A stretch of DNA of 64,000 bases from Streptomyces sp. CB00455. Its GTDB lineage: Bacteria; Actinomycetota; Actinomycetes; Streptomycetales; Streptomycetaceae. The translations under genes were made by a program, and so were the position numbers. The stretch lies in contig NZ_LIVQ01000003.1 in the NCBI RefSeq assembly GCF_001905445.1, forward strand, positions 1,018,166 to 1,082,165, given 5' to 3'. Under the pieces are notes generated by a model, which had not been told where the DNA came from, did no database searches, and saw only the letters and a program-made list of their open reading frames with translations. Of the stretch, positions 51,369-60,035 are shown in pieces. Numbering within the stretch: position 1 is the stretch's first letter; the number at the start of each line of letters is the position of its first letter.

Positions 51369-52064
51369 TCAGCCGCCGAGCGCACCGCCGGCGCCGCCAC
51401 GCGGCTCCTCCGAGCTGGAGGCCCCGTCGGGGTTCACGTGGATCACGCCGTAGTCGTACGCGTGACGCCGGTAGACGACACTGGGCAGCTTGCTGTCGGC
51501 GTCGACGAACAGATAGAAGTCGTGGCCGACCAGTTCCATTTCGTACAGTGCCTGGTCGAGCGACATGGGTCCGGCCGAATGGGTCTTCTCCCGGACGACG
51601 AGCGGGCCTTCGCCCTGGATTTCCAGCGAACCGATCCGCGTGGTGGGGATCCCGTCCGCCTTCTCCTCGGAAACCGGCTCTCCGTTTCCGTTCAGCGTCG
51701 CGGCGTCGGGCACCACGTCGGCGACCTCCGCCGCCGGGATGCGTCCGCTGCCGCGGCGGGTGTGGCGCTTGTCGTGCTGCTTGCGCAGCCGGGCCTCCAG
51801 CTTGTCCTGAGCCAGGTCCAGCGCCGCATACGGGTCGGCAGCTGCGGCCTCGGCCCGGATCACCGGACCCCGCGAGTGCAGGGTGATCTCCACGCGGTCG
51901 GAACGGTCGGCCTGGCGCGGGTTGTGCTCCTTGGACACCTCGACGTCCAAGCTGATCACCTTGGCGTCGAGCCTCTGGATCCGCTCCGGATTCAGCTTCT
52001 CGGCCACGTGCTTGCGGAACCGGTCGGGCACCTCGGTCTTGCGGCCCTTGACGACGATGTCCAC
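51369..52064 (-). CDS. hpf: long-form ribosome hibernation promoting factor
   Basis: Long HPF dimerises 70S ribosomes into inactive 100S particles in stationary phase. The start is taken as GTG 52064 (MDIVVKGRKTEVPDRFR), with ACGGAG 7 nt upstream, giving 231 residues. The N-terminal domain runs to about 105 (HVAEKLNPERIQRLD, RVEITLHSRGPVIRAEAAA, DLAQDKLEARLRKQHDKR). A linker and the C-terminal dimerisation domain follow (HSAGPMSLDQALYEMELVGHDFYLFVDAD, VVYRRHAYDYGVIHV). The frame is open upstream to 52187, where GGGGGAGGAGGAG stands before another GTG; an N-terminal extension cannot be excluded. Confidence 0.92.
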   Translation of the reverse strand: MDIVVKGRKTEVPDRFRKHVAEKLNPERIQRLDAKVISLDVEVSKEHNPRQADRSDRVEITLHSRGPVIRAEAAAADPYAALDLAQDKLEARLRKQHDKRHTRRGSGRIPAAEVADVVPDAATLNGNGEPVSEEKADGIPTTRIGSLEIQGEGPLVVREKTHSAGPMSLDQALYEMELVGHDFYLFVDADSKLPSVVYRRHAYDYGVIHVNPDGASSSEEPRGGAGGALGG

Positions 52065-52410
52065 GCAGAACTCCGTTCCCGGATAGCTCCACCCCTGCGG
52101 GCGAAGCGTCTCCCTTTCGCACCAGACTCCGGTGAACACCGGAGACTCGGACTTGGCGACTTTCACCTCCTCCTCCCCCATCGGCAAGATCTAAACCCAC
52201 CGACTTCGGAGTCGAGAGACAGCCTCCTGAACACGAAGATTTTTCGAAACGTGCGATCCGACGCGCGGGGCCAAGGTCTCGCCAGTTCCTCACAACCGAA
52301 CATATCTCTCTATGACGGTTGGCGGCACCCGCTACCGGAACGTACCTCCGTTCAGGTGACTGTTCCCTCTTACTACCTGCAACGATGCGCCTTCCCTGAC
52401 AGTTCCAAAA
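52065..52410 (-). promoter_or_regulatory. hpf upstream region with a second, in-frame translation signal
   Basis: 346 nt between comF and the chosen hpf start. The part 52188-52410 is the most AT-rich stretch in the area and should hold the hpf promoter(s). At about 52165-52182 on the minus strand, GGGGGAGGAGGAG followed by in-frame ATG/GTG codons gives a strong ribosome site for a form extended by 35-40 residues. No other gene was seen. Confidence 0.4.
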
Positions 52411-53166
52411 CTATTCACAGGATTGTCGATCAGTAGCTCCGGACGACTGGATCCGCCCGCGGAAGTCCGATCGCGCGGCCACCACCGCCGCGCCCGGCGC
52501 GGCTCCCTGCGCCAGCCCCGCGACGCACACCGCCCGGGCCGCCTCCGCCAGCGTCGCCCCCGTGGTGACGAGGTCGTCCACCAGCACGACGACGGCCCCG
52601 GCCGTCAGCCGCGCACCGCCCCGCCGCACCTCCAGCGCACCCGCCAGGTTCTCCCGGCGCTGCCGGGCGCCCAGTCCGGCCTGGTCCGCGACGGCTCTGC
52701 GCAGTCTCAGTACGGGCGCCACCCGCGCGGGCACACCGCTGCGCCGCAGCCGGGCCGCCGCGGCCAGGGCGATCCGGCGCGCCGGATCGTGCCCGCGCGC
52801 CCGCACCTGCCGCCGCGCCGAGGGGACCGGTACCAGGGCCAGCTCACGGCCGCCCGGCTCACCGCCCACCGGCGCCGCCGCGGCCCGCACCGCCCCCGCC
52901 AGGGCGGCGCCGAGGGCCCCCGCGAGGGGTAGCGCCCCCCGCTCCTTGTGGGCCAGCAGGACCTGCCGTACGGGCCCGTCGTAGACGGCGGCGGCATGGA
53001 CGGCCGGGAGCCCCCGCGGCCGGGGCGAGGGCCGCGCGAGGAACACCGGGTCCCCGCCCAGCGCGGCGAGGCAGGCCGCGCACAGCAACACCCGCGCGGC
53101 GCCGCAGCCCGCGCAGTCGACCGGCAGCACCAGCCCGGCGACCTCCCGCCACCACCATCCCTGCAT
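52411..53166 (-). CDS. ComF family protein (phosphoribosyltransferase-like)
   Basis: The product is 251 residues from ATG 53166 (MQGWWWREVAGLVLPVDCAGCG). Two CxxC pairs near the N-terminus (CAGC, CAAC) suggest a zinc site. The C-terminal PRTase domain has the PRPP loop VVVLVDDLVTTGATLAEAA and the segment RRENLAGAL. In competent bacteria ComF helps DNA uptake; in actinobacteria its role is unclear. It sits between lpqB and hpf, part of the conserved mtrAB-lpqB neighbourhood. Confidence 0.88.
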   Translation of the reverse strand: MQGWWWREVAGLVLPVDCAGCGAARVLLCAACLAALGGDPVFLARPSPRPRGLPAVHAAAVYDGPVRQVLLAHKERGALPLAGALGAALAGAVRAAAAPVGGEPGGRELALVPVPSARRQVRARGHDPARRIALAAAARLRRSGVPARVAPVLRLRRAVADQAGLGARQRRENLAGALEVRRGGARLTAGAVVVLVDDLVTTGATLAEAARAVCVAGLAQGAAPGAAVVAARSDFRGRIQSSGATDRQSCE

Positions 53167-53229
53167 GTCCCCACCGTGCCCTGGCCGCCGCCCGCCCGCG
53201 ACCCCTGTGGACAACCGCGGGCGCCGTGG

Positions 53230-53345
53230 CGCACAGCCGTCCGGCACACAGCCCAGCCCGGTGCACGGCGGTGCGATGCACAGCCCATCCGGCACACCCC
53301 GGTCCGCCGGACAGCCCATCCGCTGCACAGCCCGTCCGGTGCGTG
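53230..53345. repeat. degenerate repeats between lpqB and comF
   Basis: Four related units, CACAGCC(C)GTCCGGCAC-like, at about 53232, 53279, 53310 and 53326, in the 194-nt comF upstream spacer. There is no coding support. Confidence 0.6.
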
Positions 53346-53360
53346 GAGCCCGCGGCGTCC

Positions 53361-55238
53361 TCAGCCCGGGTACACCGGCGCCCGGCCGCCCGCCGCCACC
53401 GTGCGCCACTGCGCCCCCGGCGGCAGCCACACGATCCCGTCGTCCCCCGAGTACGCCACCACCGGCTTCGGCTTCGCCTCGTCCTCCGATGCGGCCACCG
53501 CGACCGCGCTGAGCCCCGTCGCCCCGGGCAGGCTCGCCGCGACCATCGAACCGTCCGCCAGCATGTACCGGGCCTGCACGACCCCGCCGCTCTCCCGGCC
53601 CACCACCAGCAGCCGGCCCCGCGGCGCCCAGCTCATCGCCGTCACGTCCGCCATCTGCGGCGCGGCCGGACGCAGCTCGCGCACCGACACCGCCGAGACG
53701 TCACCCTTGCCGTCGGGCCGCTCGATCCGCCCCACGAAGAGGTTCTTGCGACCGCCCTCCCGCTCCACGAGCAGCGCGAGGCGCACCCCGTCGGCGGAGG
53801 CCTTCAACGAGGTGATCCGTCCGTCCAGCCCGGCGACCTGCACCTTCTCCGGCGTTCCGGTGCCGCCCGGCACCCGCCACAGCCCCGGCCGCTGGGGATC
53901 CTGGTCCGCGATCCACAGGTCGCCGGCCGCGTCCCAGCTCGGCGCCGTCAGCGTGTTCGGCTTGTTCCCCTTGCCGACCAGCGGCACCGGCTGCGGCATC
54001 GGGCCGGCCCCGGCCATGGGCACCACGTACAGCCCGTGCCCGTCCTCGGAGACCACCGCCGTGCGCCGCTCGTCGTAGGACACGGCCGCCGAGCCGACCT
54101 TGAACCCCGGGGGCGTGGTCAGCGGGCCCGGCACCGGCTCGGGCCGGGCCTGCTGGTCCTCGCCGGCGATGTCGAGCTTCATCCGGACCAGCCGGTCCTC
54201 GTTGTCGACGAAGTACTGGTACTCGGGGGAGCGCGGCCGGTTGGCGATGACCGCCGCCGTCACCTCGGTCACCGAGCACAGCGAGGACGACTTGCCGTCG
54301 GGACGCAGCAGTTCGACCCGGTCCAGCCGTGACGCCGTCAGGTCCTTGACCGTGTAGAGGAGTTGGGTGGCCATCTTCTGGCACTGCGGCTGCGCGACGT
54401 TGTCGGCCTTGTCGTTGAGCGGCACCCGCAGCGTGTTCTGGCCGTCGTACGAGAGGGACTTGGTGCCCGGACGCAGTTCCGTCCCGGCGGGGAAGCTGGA
54501 TTCCACGACCGGCGCGAGCCACCGCGACGGCCCCGCCAGCAGCGACTGCACGGTCTGCGTGGTCGGGTCCATCCGCGAGTCCGGGTCGCTGCGCTGGCGC
54601 ACGTACACCGGGTCGGCGACGAGCGCGCCGCCCGCGAAGTAGTACTTGTTGACCGGCATGTAGATGCGCTGGAAGTCGGACTCGCTGAGCACGAGGCTGC
54701 TGGGCGGGCTCGCGATCCGCCACTGCTTGTCCTCTTGGACCAGCTGGAGGAACTCCTCGTACGCCCCGCCGCCGGTCTCCGGCTGGTAGGCGCTGCGCTC
54801 GTCCACCGTCGCGAGCTTCTTGCCGGTCACCTTCCAGCGGGGCCGCTCGGCGTCCTTCTCCCCGCGGACCGGGGAGCGGTCGAGGCCGGCCGAGAGCACG
54901 GTGACGGCCGACCCGGGCCGCCAGCTCTTCGCGGCGTCCTCGGTGAGGTACTTGCGGGCGGTCTCCAGCTGCGGGTCGTCGCTGGTCATCGCCTCCAGGA
55001 AACCGTCGACGATCTCCGCCGGACTGGCCTTGTCGGCCGGCGGCACGCCGAAGACCCGCACCTGGGAGTCGACGCCCTGCGAGGCCTGCACCGAGCGGAT
55101 CTCACCGTGGTCGGGCATCGAGGCGCACCCGGCCAGCAGCAGTCCGGCCGCCCCGAGGGCCCAGGCCCGTACGGCACGCCCCCGCCCCCGGGCCCGCGCG
55201 CTCCCGCGCTCAGCGTCCATCGGGTCCGTCGGGTCCAT
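53361..55238 (-). CDS. lpqB: lipoprotein LpqB, MtrAB-associated
   Basis: The product is 625 residues from ATG 55238, with AGGAGG 9 nt upstream, overlapping the mtrB 3' end by 29 bp; ATG 55220 is an alternative. A lipobox LLAGC gives Cys38. A GerMN-type region at about 200-330 (SLLAGPSRWLAPVVESSFPAGTEL) and a C-terminal beta-propeller (repeats around ALLVEREGGRKNLFVGRI) follow. LpqB tunes MtrB kinase signalling at the outer membrane face in actinobacteria. The gene order mtrA-mtrB-lpqB is conserved. Confidence 0.95.
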   Translation of the reverse strand: MDPTDPMDAERGSARARGRGRAVRAWALGAAGLLLAGCASMPDHGEIRSVQASQGVDSQVRVFGVPPADKASPAEIVDGFLEAMTSDDPQLETARKYLTEDAAKSWRPGSAVTVLSAGLDRSPVRGEKDAERPRWKVTGKKLATVDERSAYQPETGGGAYEEFLQLVQEDKQWRIASPPSSLVLSESDFQRIYMPVNKYYFAGGALVADPVYVRQRSDPDSRMDPTTQTVQSLLAGPSRWLAPVVESSFPAGTELRPGTKSLSYDGQNTLRVPLNDKADNVAQPQCQKMATQLLYTVKDLTASRLDRVELLRPDGKSSSLCSVTEVTAAVIANRPRSPEYQYFVDNEDRLVRMKLDIAGEDQQARPEPVPGPLTTPPGFKVGSAAVSYDERRTAVVSEDGHGLYVVPMAGAGPMPQPVPLVGKGNKPNTLTAPSWDAAGDLWIADQDPQRPGLWRVPGGTGTPEKVQVAGLDGRITSLKASADGVRLALLVEREGGRKNLFVGRIERPDGKGDVSAVSVRELRPAAPQMADVTAMSWAPRGRLLVVGRESGGVVQARYMLADGSMVAASLPGATGLSAVAVAASEDEAKPKPVVAYSGDDGIVWLPPGAQWRTVAAGGRAPVYPG

Positions 55239-57168
55239 CGGATCGATCCTCCTGTGGTGCCTGCTCGGCCGGCCGGGGCACGACCCTGGCTCCGTTGCCC
55301 GGCAGGGCCGTCGGGTCGGCGGGTACGGGCATCGCTCCGGCGACCGCCGACCGCGGCGGGATCGGCGACCGGTCGCCGCCGTCCGCGGGCTGCCGCCGGG
55401 CCGCCGCACTGCCGGCGGCGTCGGCCGCGGCCCTGGCCCGGTTGGCCCGGGAGTCCTCCGGTTCCAGCGGGATGGGCGAGCCCCTCAACGGTTCGTCGGC
55501 GGTGCGCGGCAGCGTGAGGCGGAACTGCGAGCCACCCCCGGGCTCACCCCATGCCTGGAGCCAGCCGCCGTGCAGGCGGGCGTCCTCGACGGCGATGGAC
55601 AGGCCCAGCCCCGTCCCGCCCGTGGTGCGCGCCCGCGCCGGGTCGGCCCGCCAGAAACGGTTGAAGACGCGGGTGGCCTCGCCGGGCTTCAGCCCGACGC
55701 CGTAATCGCGCACGGCGACGGCGACGGCGCCGCCCGCGGACGCGAGCCGGACCACCACGTCGCGCCCCTCGCCGTGCTCCACCGCGTTGACGACGAGGTT
55801 GCGCAGCACGCGCTCCACGCGCCGCGCGTCGGCCTCGGCGATGACGGGCTGGCTGTCGCCCAGCACCCGGATGCGGGAGCCCTTGTGTTCCGCGAGCGGC
55901 TCGGCCCCGTCGATGACGCGGTGCACGACGTCGCGCAGGTCGATGGGTTCCGCCTCCAGGGCCGCCGCCCCGGCGTCGAAACGGCTGATCTCCAGCAGGT
56001 CCGCGAGCAGCGACTCGAACCGGTCGAGCTGCCCGGCAAGCAGCTCGGCGGAGCGCGCGGTCACCGGGTCGAAGTCGACCCGGGCGTCGTGGATGACGTC
56101 GGCGGCCATCCGTACCGTCGTCAGCGGGGTGCGCAGTTCGTGGGAGACGTCCGAGACGAACCGGCGCTGCATCCGCGAGAGGTCCTCCAGCTGCTGGATC
56201 TTGAGCTGGAGGTTCTGGGCCATCTTGTTGAACGCCTCGCCCAGGCGGGCGATGTCGTCCTCACCGGTGACCTTCATCCGCTCCTGGAGCCGCCCGGCGG
56301 AAAGCCGCTCGGCGATGCCCGCGGCCATCCGGACGGGAGTGACGATCTGGCGCACGACGAGCCAGGCGATGGCGCTGAGCAGCACGACGACGAACAGCCC
56401 GGCGGTGGCGATGGTGCTCTTGACGAGGTTGAGGGACTCCTCCTCCTGCGTCAGCGGGAAGAGGTAGTACAGGTCGTACGGGTCCCCGTTGATGTCGGTG
56501 AGCCGCTTGCCCACGACCAGCGCGGGCTCGGGCGCCTTCTCCCCGGCCCCGGCGGTGTACCGGATCTCGGAGAAGGTCTTGAAGGTCCCGGTGGCGTGAT
56601 TGACGGCGCGCCGCAGCGCCGCCGGCACGCTGGCCGTCGGATCCACGTTGCCGGAGGCGCGGGCGCCCTTGACGCCCTGGGCCCCGGGCAGCGCCTGCTC
56701 CCCGGTGCCGGCGCCGAGCGCGGCCACCTCGAAGGCGGTCTGGCCGCCACTGGCCAGCTGCTTGACGAGGGAGTTCATCCAGGTGCTGGCGTCCCGGCCG
56801 ACCTTGTTGTCGGTGGCGTCGGGCCCGTCCACCGTGGCGGGAGCGTTGGCCTTCTCCTGTGCGACCGCGAAGCCGCCCGCGGCCTGGCTCTGCGCCGCCT
56901 CCTCCTTGGCGTCGAGGAGGCCCTTGCTGACCTGCGCGATGACCACGAAGCCCAGCGCGAGGACGACGGCCAGCGACATCAGCAGGGTGGCCGCGACCAC
57001 CCGGAGCTGGATGTTGCGCCGCCACAGCCGGACAGCCGGAAGCAGCGGCCGGCGCACGAGGCGCACGAACAGCCGCAGCACGGGGCCGCCGGGAGCTCCG
57101 TCCTGGAGCAGCCGGCCGGCCCGCAGGCTCCCCCAGCGGGAGCCGACCCGGTCCTTGCCGGCCTGCAC
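55210..57168 (-). CDS. mtrB: sensor histidine kinase MtrB
   Basis: The start is GTG 57168, one nt after the mtrA stop (TGAGGTG); GTG 57198 inside mtrA is an alternative. The protein is 652 residues. TM1 lies in VVAATLLMSLAVVLALGFVVIA. A large extracellular domain follows, then TM2 (TIATAGLFVVVLLSAIAWLVV) and HAMP. The HisKA box RRFVSDVSHELRTPLTTVRM carries the phospho-His. The ATP domain has NLVVNAVEHGEG, DYGVGLKPGE and GGTGLGLSIAVEDA. It acts with MtrA in growth, wall and development control. The Pro-rich C-terminus overlaps lpqB. Confidence 0.95.
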   Translation of the reverse strand: MQAGKDRVGSRWGSLRAGRLLQDGAPGGPVLRLFVRLVRRPLLPAVRLWRRNIQLRVVAATLLMSLAVVLALGFVVIAQVSKGLLDAKEEAAQSQAAGGFAVAQEKANAPATVDGPDATDNKVGRDASTWMNSLVKQLASGGQTAFEVAALGAGTGEQALPGAQGVKGARASGNVDPTASVPAALRRAVNHATGTFKTFSEIRYTAGAGEKAPEPALVVGKRLTDINGDPYDLYYLFPLTQEEESLNLVKSTIATAGLFVVVLLSAIAWLVVRQIVTPVRMAAGIAERLSAGRLQERMKVTGEDDIARLGEAFNKMAQNLQLKIQQLEDLSRMQRRFVSDVSHELRTPLTTVRMAADVIHDARVDFDPVTARSAELLAGQLDRFESLLADLLEISRFDAGAAALEAEPIDLRDVVHRVIDGAEPLAEHKGSRIRVLGDSQPVIAEADARRVERVLRNLVVNAVEHGEGRDVVVRLASAGGAVAVAVRDYGVGLKPGEATRVFNRFWRADPARARTTGGTGLGLSIAVEDARLHGGWLQAWGEPGGGSQFRLTLPRTADEPLRGSPIPLEPEDSRANRARAAADAAGSAAARRQPADGGDRSPIPPRSAVAGAMPVPADPTALPGNGARVVPRPAEQAPQEDRSDGPDGPDGR

Positions 57169-57169
57169 C

Positions 57170-57859
57170 TCAGCTGGGTCCGGCCTTGTAGCCGACACCG
57201 CGCACCGTCACGACGATCTCGGGGCGCTCCGGATCCTTCTCGACCTTGGAGCGCAGCCGCTGCACATGCACGTTGACCAGCCGGGTGTCCGCCGCGTGCC
57301 GGTAGCCCCAGACCTGCTCCAGCAGCACCTCGCGGGTGAACACCTGCCAGGGCTTGCGCGCGAGGGCGACCAGCAGGTCGAACTCGAGCGGGGTCAGGGC
57401 GATCGAGGCACCGTCCCGCTTGACCGAGTGCCCCGCCACGTCGATGACCAGGTCACCGATGGCCAGCTGCTCGGGGGCGGGCTCCTCCGACCGGCGCAGG
57501 CGGGCCCGGATGCGGGCCACCAGCTCCTTCGGTTTGAACGGCTTGACGATGTAGTCGTCGGCACCGGACTCCAGGCCCACCACGACGTCGACCGTGTCGC
57601 TCTTGGCGGTGAGCATCACGATCGGTACGCCGGACTCGGCCCGGATCAGCCTGCAGACCTCTATGCCGTCCCGTCCGGGCAGCATGAGGTCGAGTAGCAC
57701 CAGGTCCGGCTTCGCCTCCCGGAAGGCAGCAAGTGCCTTGTCACCGTCCGCTACGAACGACGGCTCAAAACCTTCTCCACGCAGCACAATGCCGAGCATC
57801 TCGGCCAGCGCGGTGTCGTCGTCGACGACAAGGACTCGTCCCTTCATGGTTGACATCAT
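57170..57859 (-). CDS. mtrA: response regulator MtrA
   Basis: The product is 229 residues, starting at ATG 57859 (MMSTMKGRVLVVDDD); ATG 57847 would give the core start. The receiver has the DDD acid pocket, phospho-acceptor Asp in LVLLDLMLPGRDG and Lys in DYIVKPFKPKEL. The OmpR-type winged helix is SIALTPLEFDLLVALARKPW, FTREVLLEQVWGYRHAADTR, VNVHVQRLRSKVEKDP. MtrA controls cell division, wall and development genes in Streptomyces. It is divergent from the membrane protein gene at 58094. Confidence 0.97.
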   Translation of the reverse strand: MMSTMKGRVLVVDDDTALAEMLGIVLRGEGFEPSFVADGDKALAAFREAKPDLVLLDLMLPGRDGIEVCRLIRAESGVPIVMLTAKSDTVDVVVGLESGADDYIVKPFKPKELVARIRARLRRSEEPAPEQLAIGDLVIDVAGHSVKRDGASIALTPLEFDLLVALARKPWQVFTREVLLEQVWGYRHAADTRLVNVHVQRLRSKVEKDPERPEIVVTVRGVGYKAGPS

Positions 57860-58093
57860 CCCATTAGCTAATCGTTACCTGGCGGTGAGCTGTCCCACAG
57901 CCAAAAGGGCTGGAAATCGCCCCTCGGACCTGCGTGGAGATCAGGTCGACCAGTCTGCCCCGGATCCGGGTGACAATTGAAGGTACGGGCTGCCCGGGAT
58001 CCGGGGGGACGGCTGGTCCGTTCGGTGATCCCACGTGACACGATGGCAGCGACCAGCGCCCCCACCGCAGCAGGTGCACGTGAAGGAGCGACG

Positions 58094-59347
58094 ATGAACG
58101 ACTCTCCGGGCTGGGCTCCGCCCGGATCCTCCCCGTCCGACGGTGAGCGGCCGGAAGCGCCGGCCGACCCGCGGCAGGAGCAGCCGTCGCAGCCCGCCGG
58201 CGACCGGAAATGGTCCGCCGAGCAGCCGCCTCCCGGCCAGTGGTCGAGCCCGGGCACCGCCGCACCCGGCCCGGCCGCCCCGCAGCAGCCGCAGCAGCCG
58301 CCCCAGGGGCAGGGGTGGGGGTCCTACGGCCCGCAGCCGCCCGGCGCCCCCCAGGGCGGCCCGTACGGCCATCCGGGCGCCCACGGCCAGTGGGGCAAGC
58401 CCCCGGCCGCGAAGCCCGGTGTGATCCCGCTGCGCCCCCTGGGCCTCGGCGAGATCCTCGACGGCGCGGTGGCCACCATGCGCACCCACTGGCGCTCGGT
58501 CCTGCCGATCACCCTGGTCGTGGCCACGGTCGTGCAGGTGATCAACGTGCTCGTGCAGAAGTACGCCCTGTCCGAGTTCACCCTCGCCACCGATCCGGGG
58601 GCCGATCTCGACCAGGCCGTCAACAACCTCGCGGCGACCGCGGGGATCACCCTCGGCGCTTCCTTCGTCCAGGCCCTCGGCGGCATCGTGGCCACCGCGA
58701 TGCTCACGATGATCTTCAGCCGGGCCGTGCTCGGCAACACCTCGACGATCTCCGCCGCATGGCGCGAGGCCCGCCCCCGGCTGCCACACCTGATCGGCCT
58801 GACGCTCCTCATGGGCCTCGGCGCGATCCTGCTCTTCGCCGTACTGGCCCTGCCCGGCATCCTCACCCGGCGCCCGGAGCTGATCCTGCTGGGCCTCTTC
58901 GCCGCGTTCCCGCTGCTCCTGTGGCTGTGGATCAAGTTCATCCTGGCCTCGCCCGCGCTGATGCTGGAGAAGGGCACCGTCTTCAAGTCCCTCGCCCGCT
59001 CCGCCAAGCTCGTCAAGGGCACCTGGTGGCGCGTCTTCGGCATCACCGCCCTCACCACCCTCATCACGTCCATCGTCGCGGGCATCATCGTCTGGCCCCT
59101 GACCATCGTTGGCATCGCCGTCTTCGGCGGCGGCATGAACGGCATCGAGAACGGCACCGCCTCCACCGCGTGGGGAGCGCTCGTCCTGTCCGGCATCGGC
59201 GCGATCATCGCGCAGACCATCGTGATGCCGATGCAGTCCGGCGTCACCGTCCTGCTCTACGTGGACCAGCGCATCCGGCGCGAGGCCCTCGACCTGGAGC
59301 TCGCCCGGGCGGCCGGCGTCGAGAACTACGGCACGACCGGAGGCTGA
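58094..59347 (+). CDS. multipass membrane protein (glycerophosphodiester phosphodiesterase membrane-domain-like)
   Basis: The start is ATG 58094, with GAAGGAGCG upstream, giving 417 residues. Residues 1-110 are hydrophilic, rich in Pro/Gln/Gly. The motif PGVIPLRPLGLGEILDGAVATMRTHWRSVLP opens the membrane domain, which has about six hydrophobic segments ending VMPMQSGVTVLLYVDQRIRREALDLEL. This layout is common in actinobacteria and annotated as the GPDPase membrane domain without the catalytic part. It heads the DUF4129-DUF4350-MoxR-DUF58 operon (7-nt gap). No enzymatic role is claimed. Confidence 0.8.
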   Translation: MNDSPGWAPPGSSPSDGERPEAPADPRQEQPSQPAGDRKWSAEQPPPGQWSSPGTAAPGPAAPQQPQQPPQGQGWGSYGPQPPGAPQGGPYGHPGAHGQWGKPPAAKPGVIPLRPLGLGEILDGAVATMRTHWRSVLPITLVVATVVQVINVLVQKYALSEFTLATDPGADLDQAVNNLAATAGITLGASFVQALGGIVATAMLTMIFSRAVLGNTSTISAAWREARPRLPHLIGLTLLMGLGAILLFAVLALPGILTRRPELILLGLFAAFPLLLWLWIKFILASPALMLEKGTVFKSLARSAKLVKGTWWRVFGITALTTLITSIVAGIIVWPLTIVGIAVFGGGMNGIENGTASTAWGALVLSGIGAIIAQTIVMPMQSGVTVLLYVDQRIRREALDLELARAAGVENYGTTGG

Positions 59348-59354
59348 CACACCG

Positions 59355-60035
59355 ATGATGAGCACGGGGGGCCTCATCAAGCACGCCGCGGCGCTCCTGC
59401 CGGGCGCGGAGACACCACCGGTGACGACACCGCGCGAGCCCGCCCGGGAGGCGGCCGAGCACGAACTGTCCAAGCCGATGTACCACGAGAACGACCCGGG
59501 ACTGGCGGCCCGCGCCCTGCGCAGGCTGTCCGCGTGGCTCGACGACCTGCTCGGCGCGGCCTCCGGGGCCACCCCGGGCGGCGCCGTCGGCCTCGTCGTG
59601 ATCATCCTGCTCGCCGTGCTGGCCGCCGGCGCCCTGTGGTGGCGGCTGGGCACCCCCCGCCGGGCCGCCGCCGGGGCGGGCACCCTCTTCGGCGACGGCG
59701 TTCGCAGCGCCTTCGACCACCGCGCGGCCGCCGAGGCGCACGCGGCTTCGGGCCACTGGACCGAAGCCGTCCAGGAGCGCATGCGGGCCGTCGTGCGCTC
59801 CCTGGAGGAACGCGCCCTCCTCGACCCCCGCCCGGGCCGCACCGCCGACGAGGCGGCCGCCGAAGCCGCCGCCTCGCTCCCGGACCACGCCGGGGAGCTC
59901 CGCGCCGCCGCCCGCACCTTCGACGACGTCACCTACGGCGGCCGCAGCGCCGACGCGGACACCTACGCCCGCCTGCGCACCCTCGACCTCACCCTGGACC
60001 GCGCCAAGCCGCTCCTGACGGGACCCACCGCATGA
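59355..60035 (+). CDS. DUF4129 domain-containing membrane protein
   Basis: The product is 226 residues with one TM at about 75-95 (VGLVVIILLAVLAAGALWW). The N-terminal side holds EHELSKPMYHENDPGLAARALRRL. The cytoplasmic C-terminus FDHRAAAEAHAASGHWTEAV, RTADEAAAEAAASLPDHAGEL, FDDVTYGGRSADADTYARLR is the DUF4129 signature. In several phyla DUF4129 proteins pair with MoxR ATPase and DUF58 genes, as here. It overlaps the next gene by ATGA. Confidence 0.88.
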   Translation: MMSTGGLIKHAAALLPGAETPPVTTPREPAREAAEHELSKPMYHENDPGLAARALRRLSAWLDDLLGAASGATPGGAVGLVVIILLAVLAAGALWWRLGTPRRAAAGAGTLFGDGVRSAFDHRAAAEAHAASGHWTEAVQERMRAVVRSLEERALLDPRPGRTADEAAAEAAASLPDHAGELRAAARTFDDVTYGGRSADADTYARLRTLDLTLDRAKPLLTGPTA

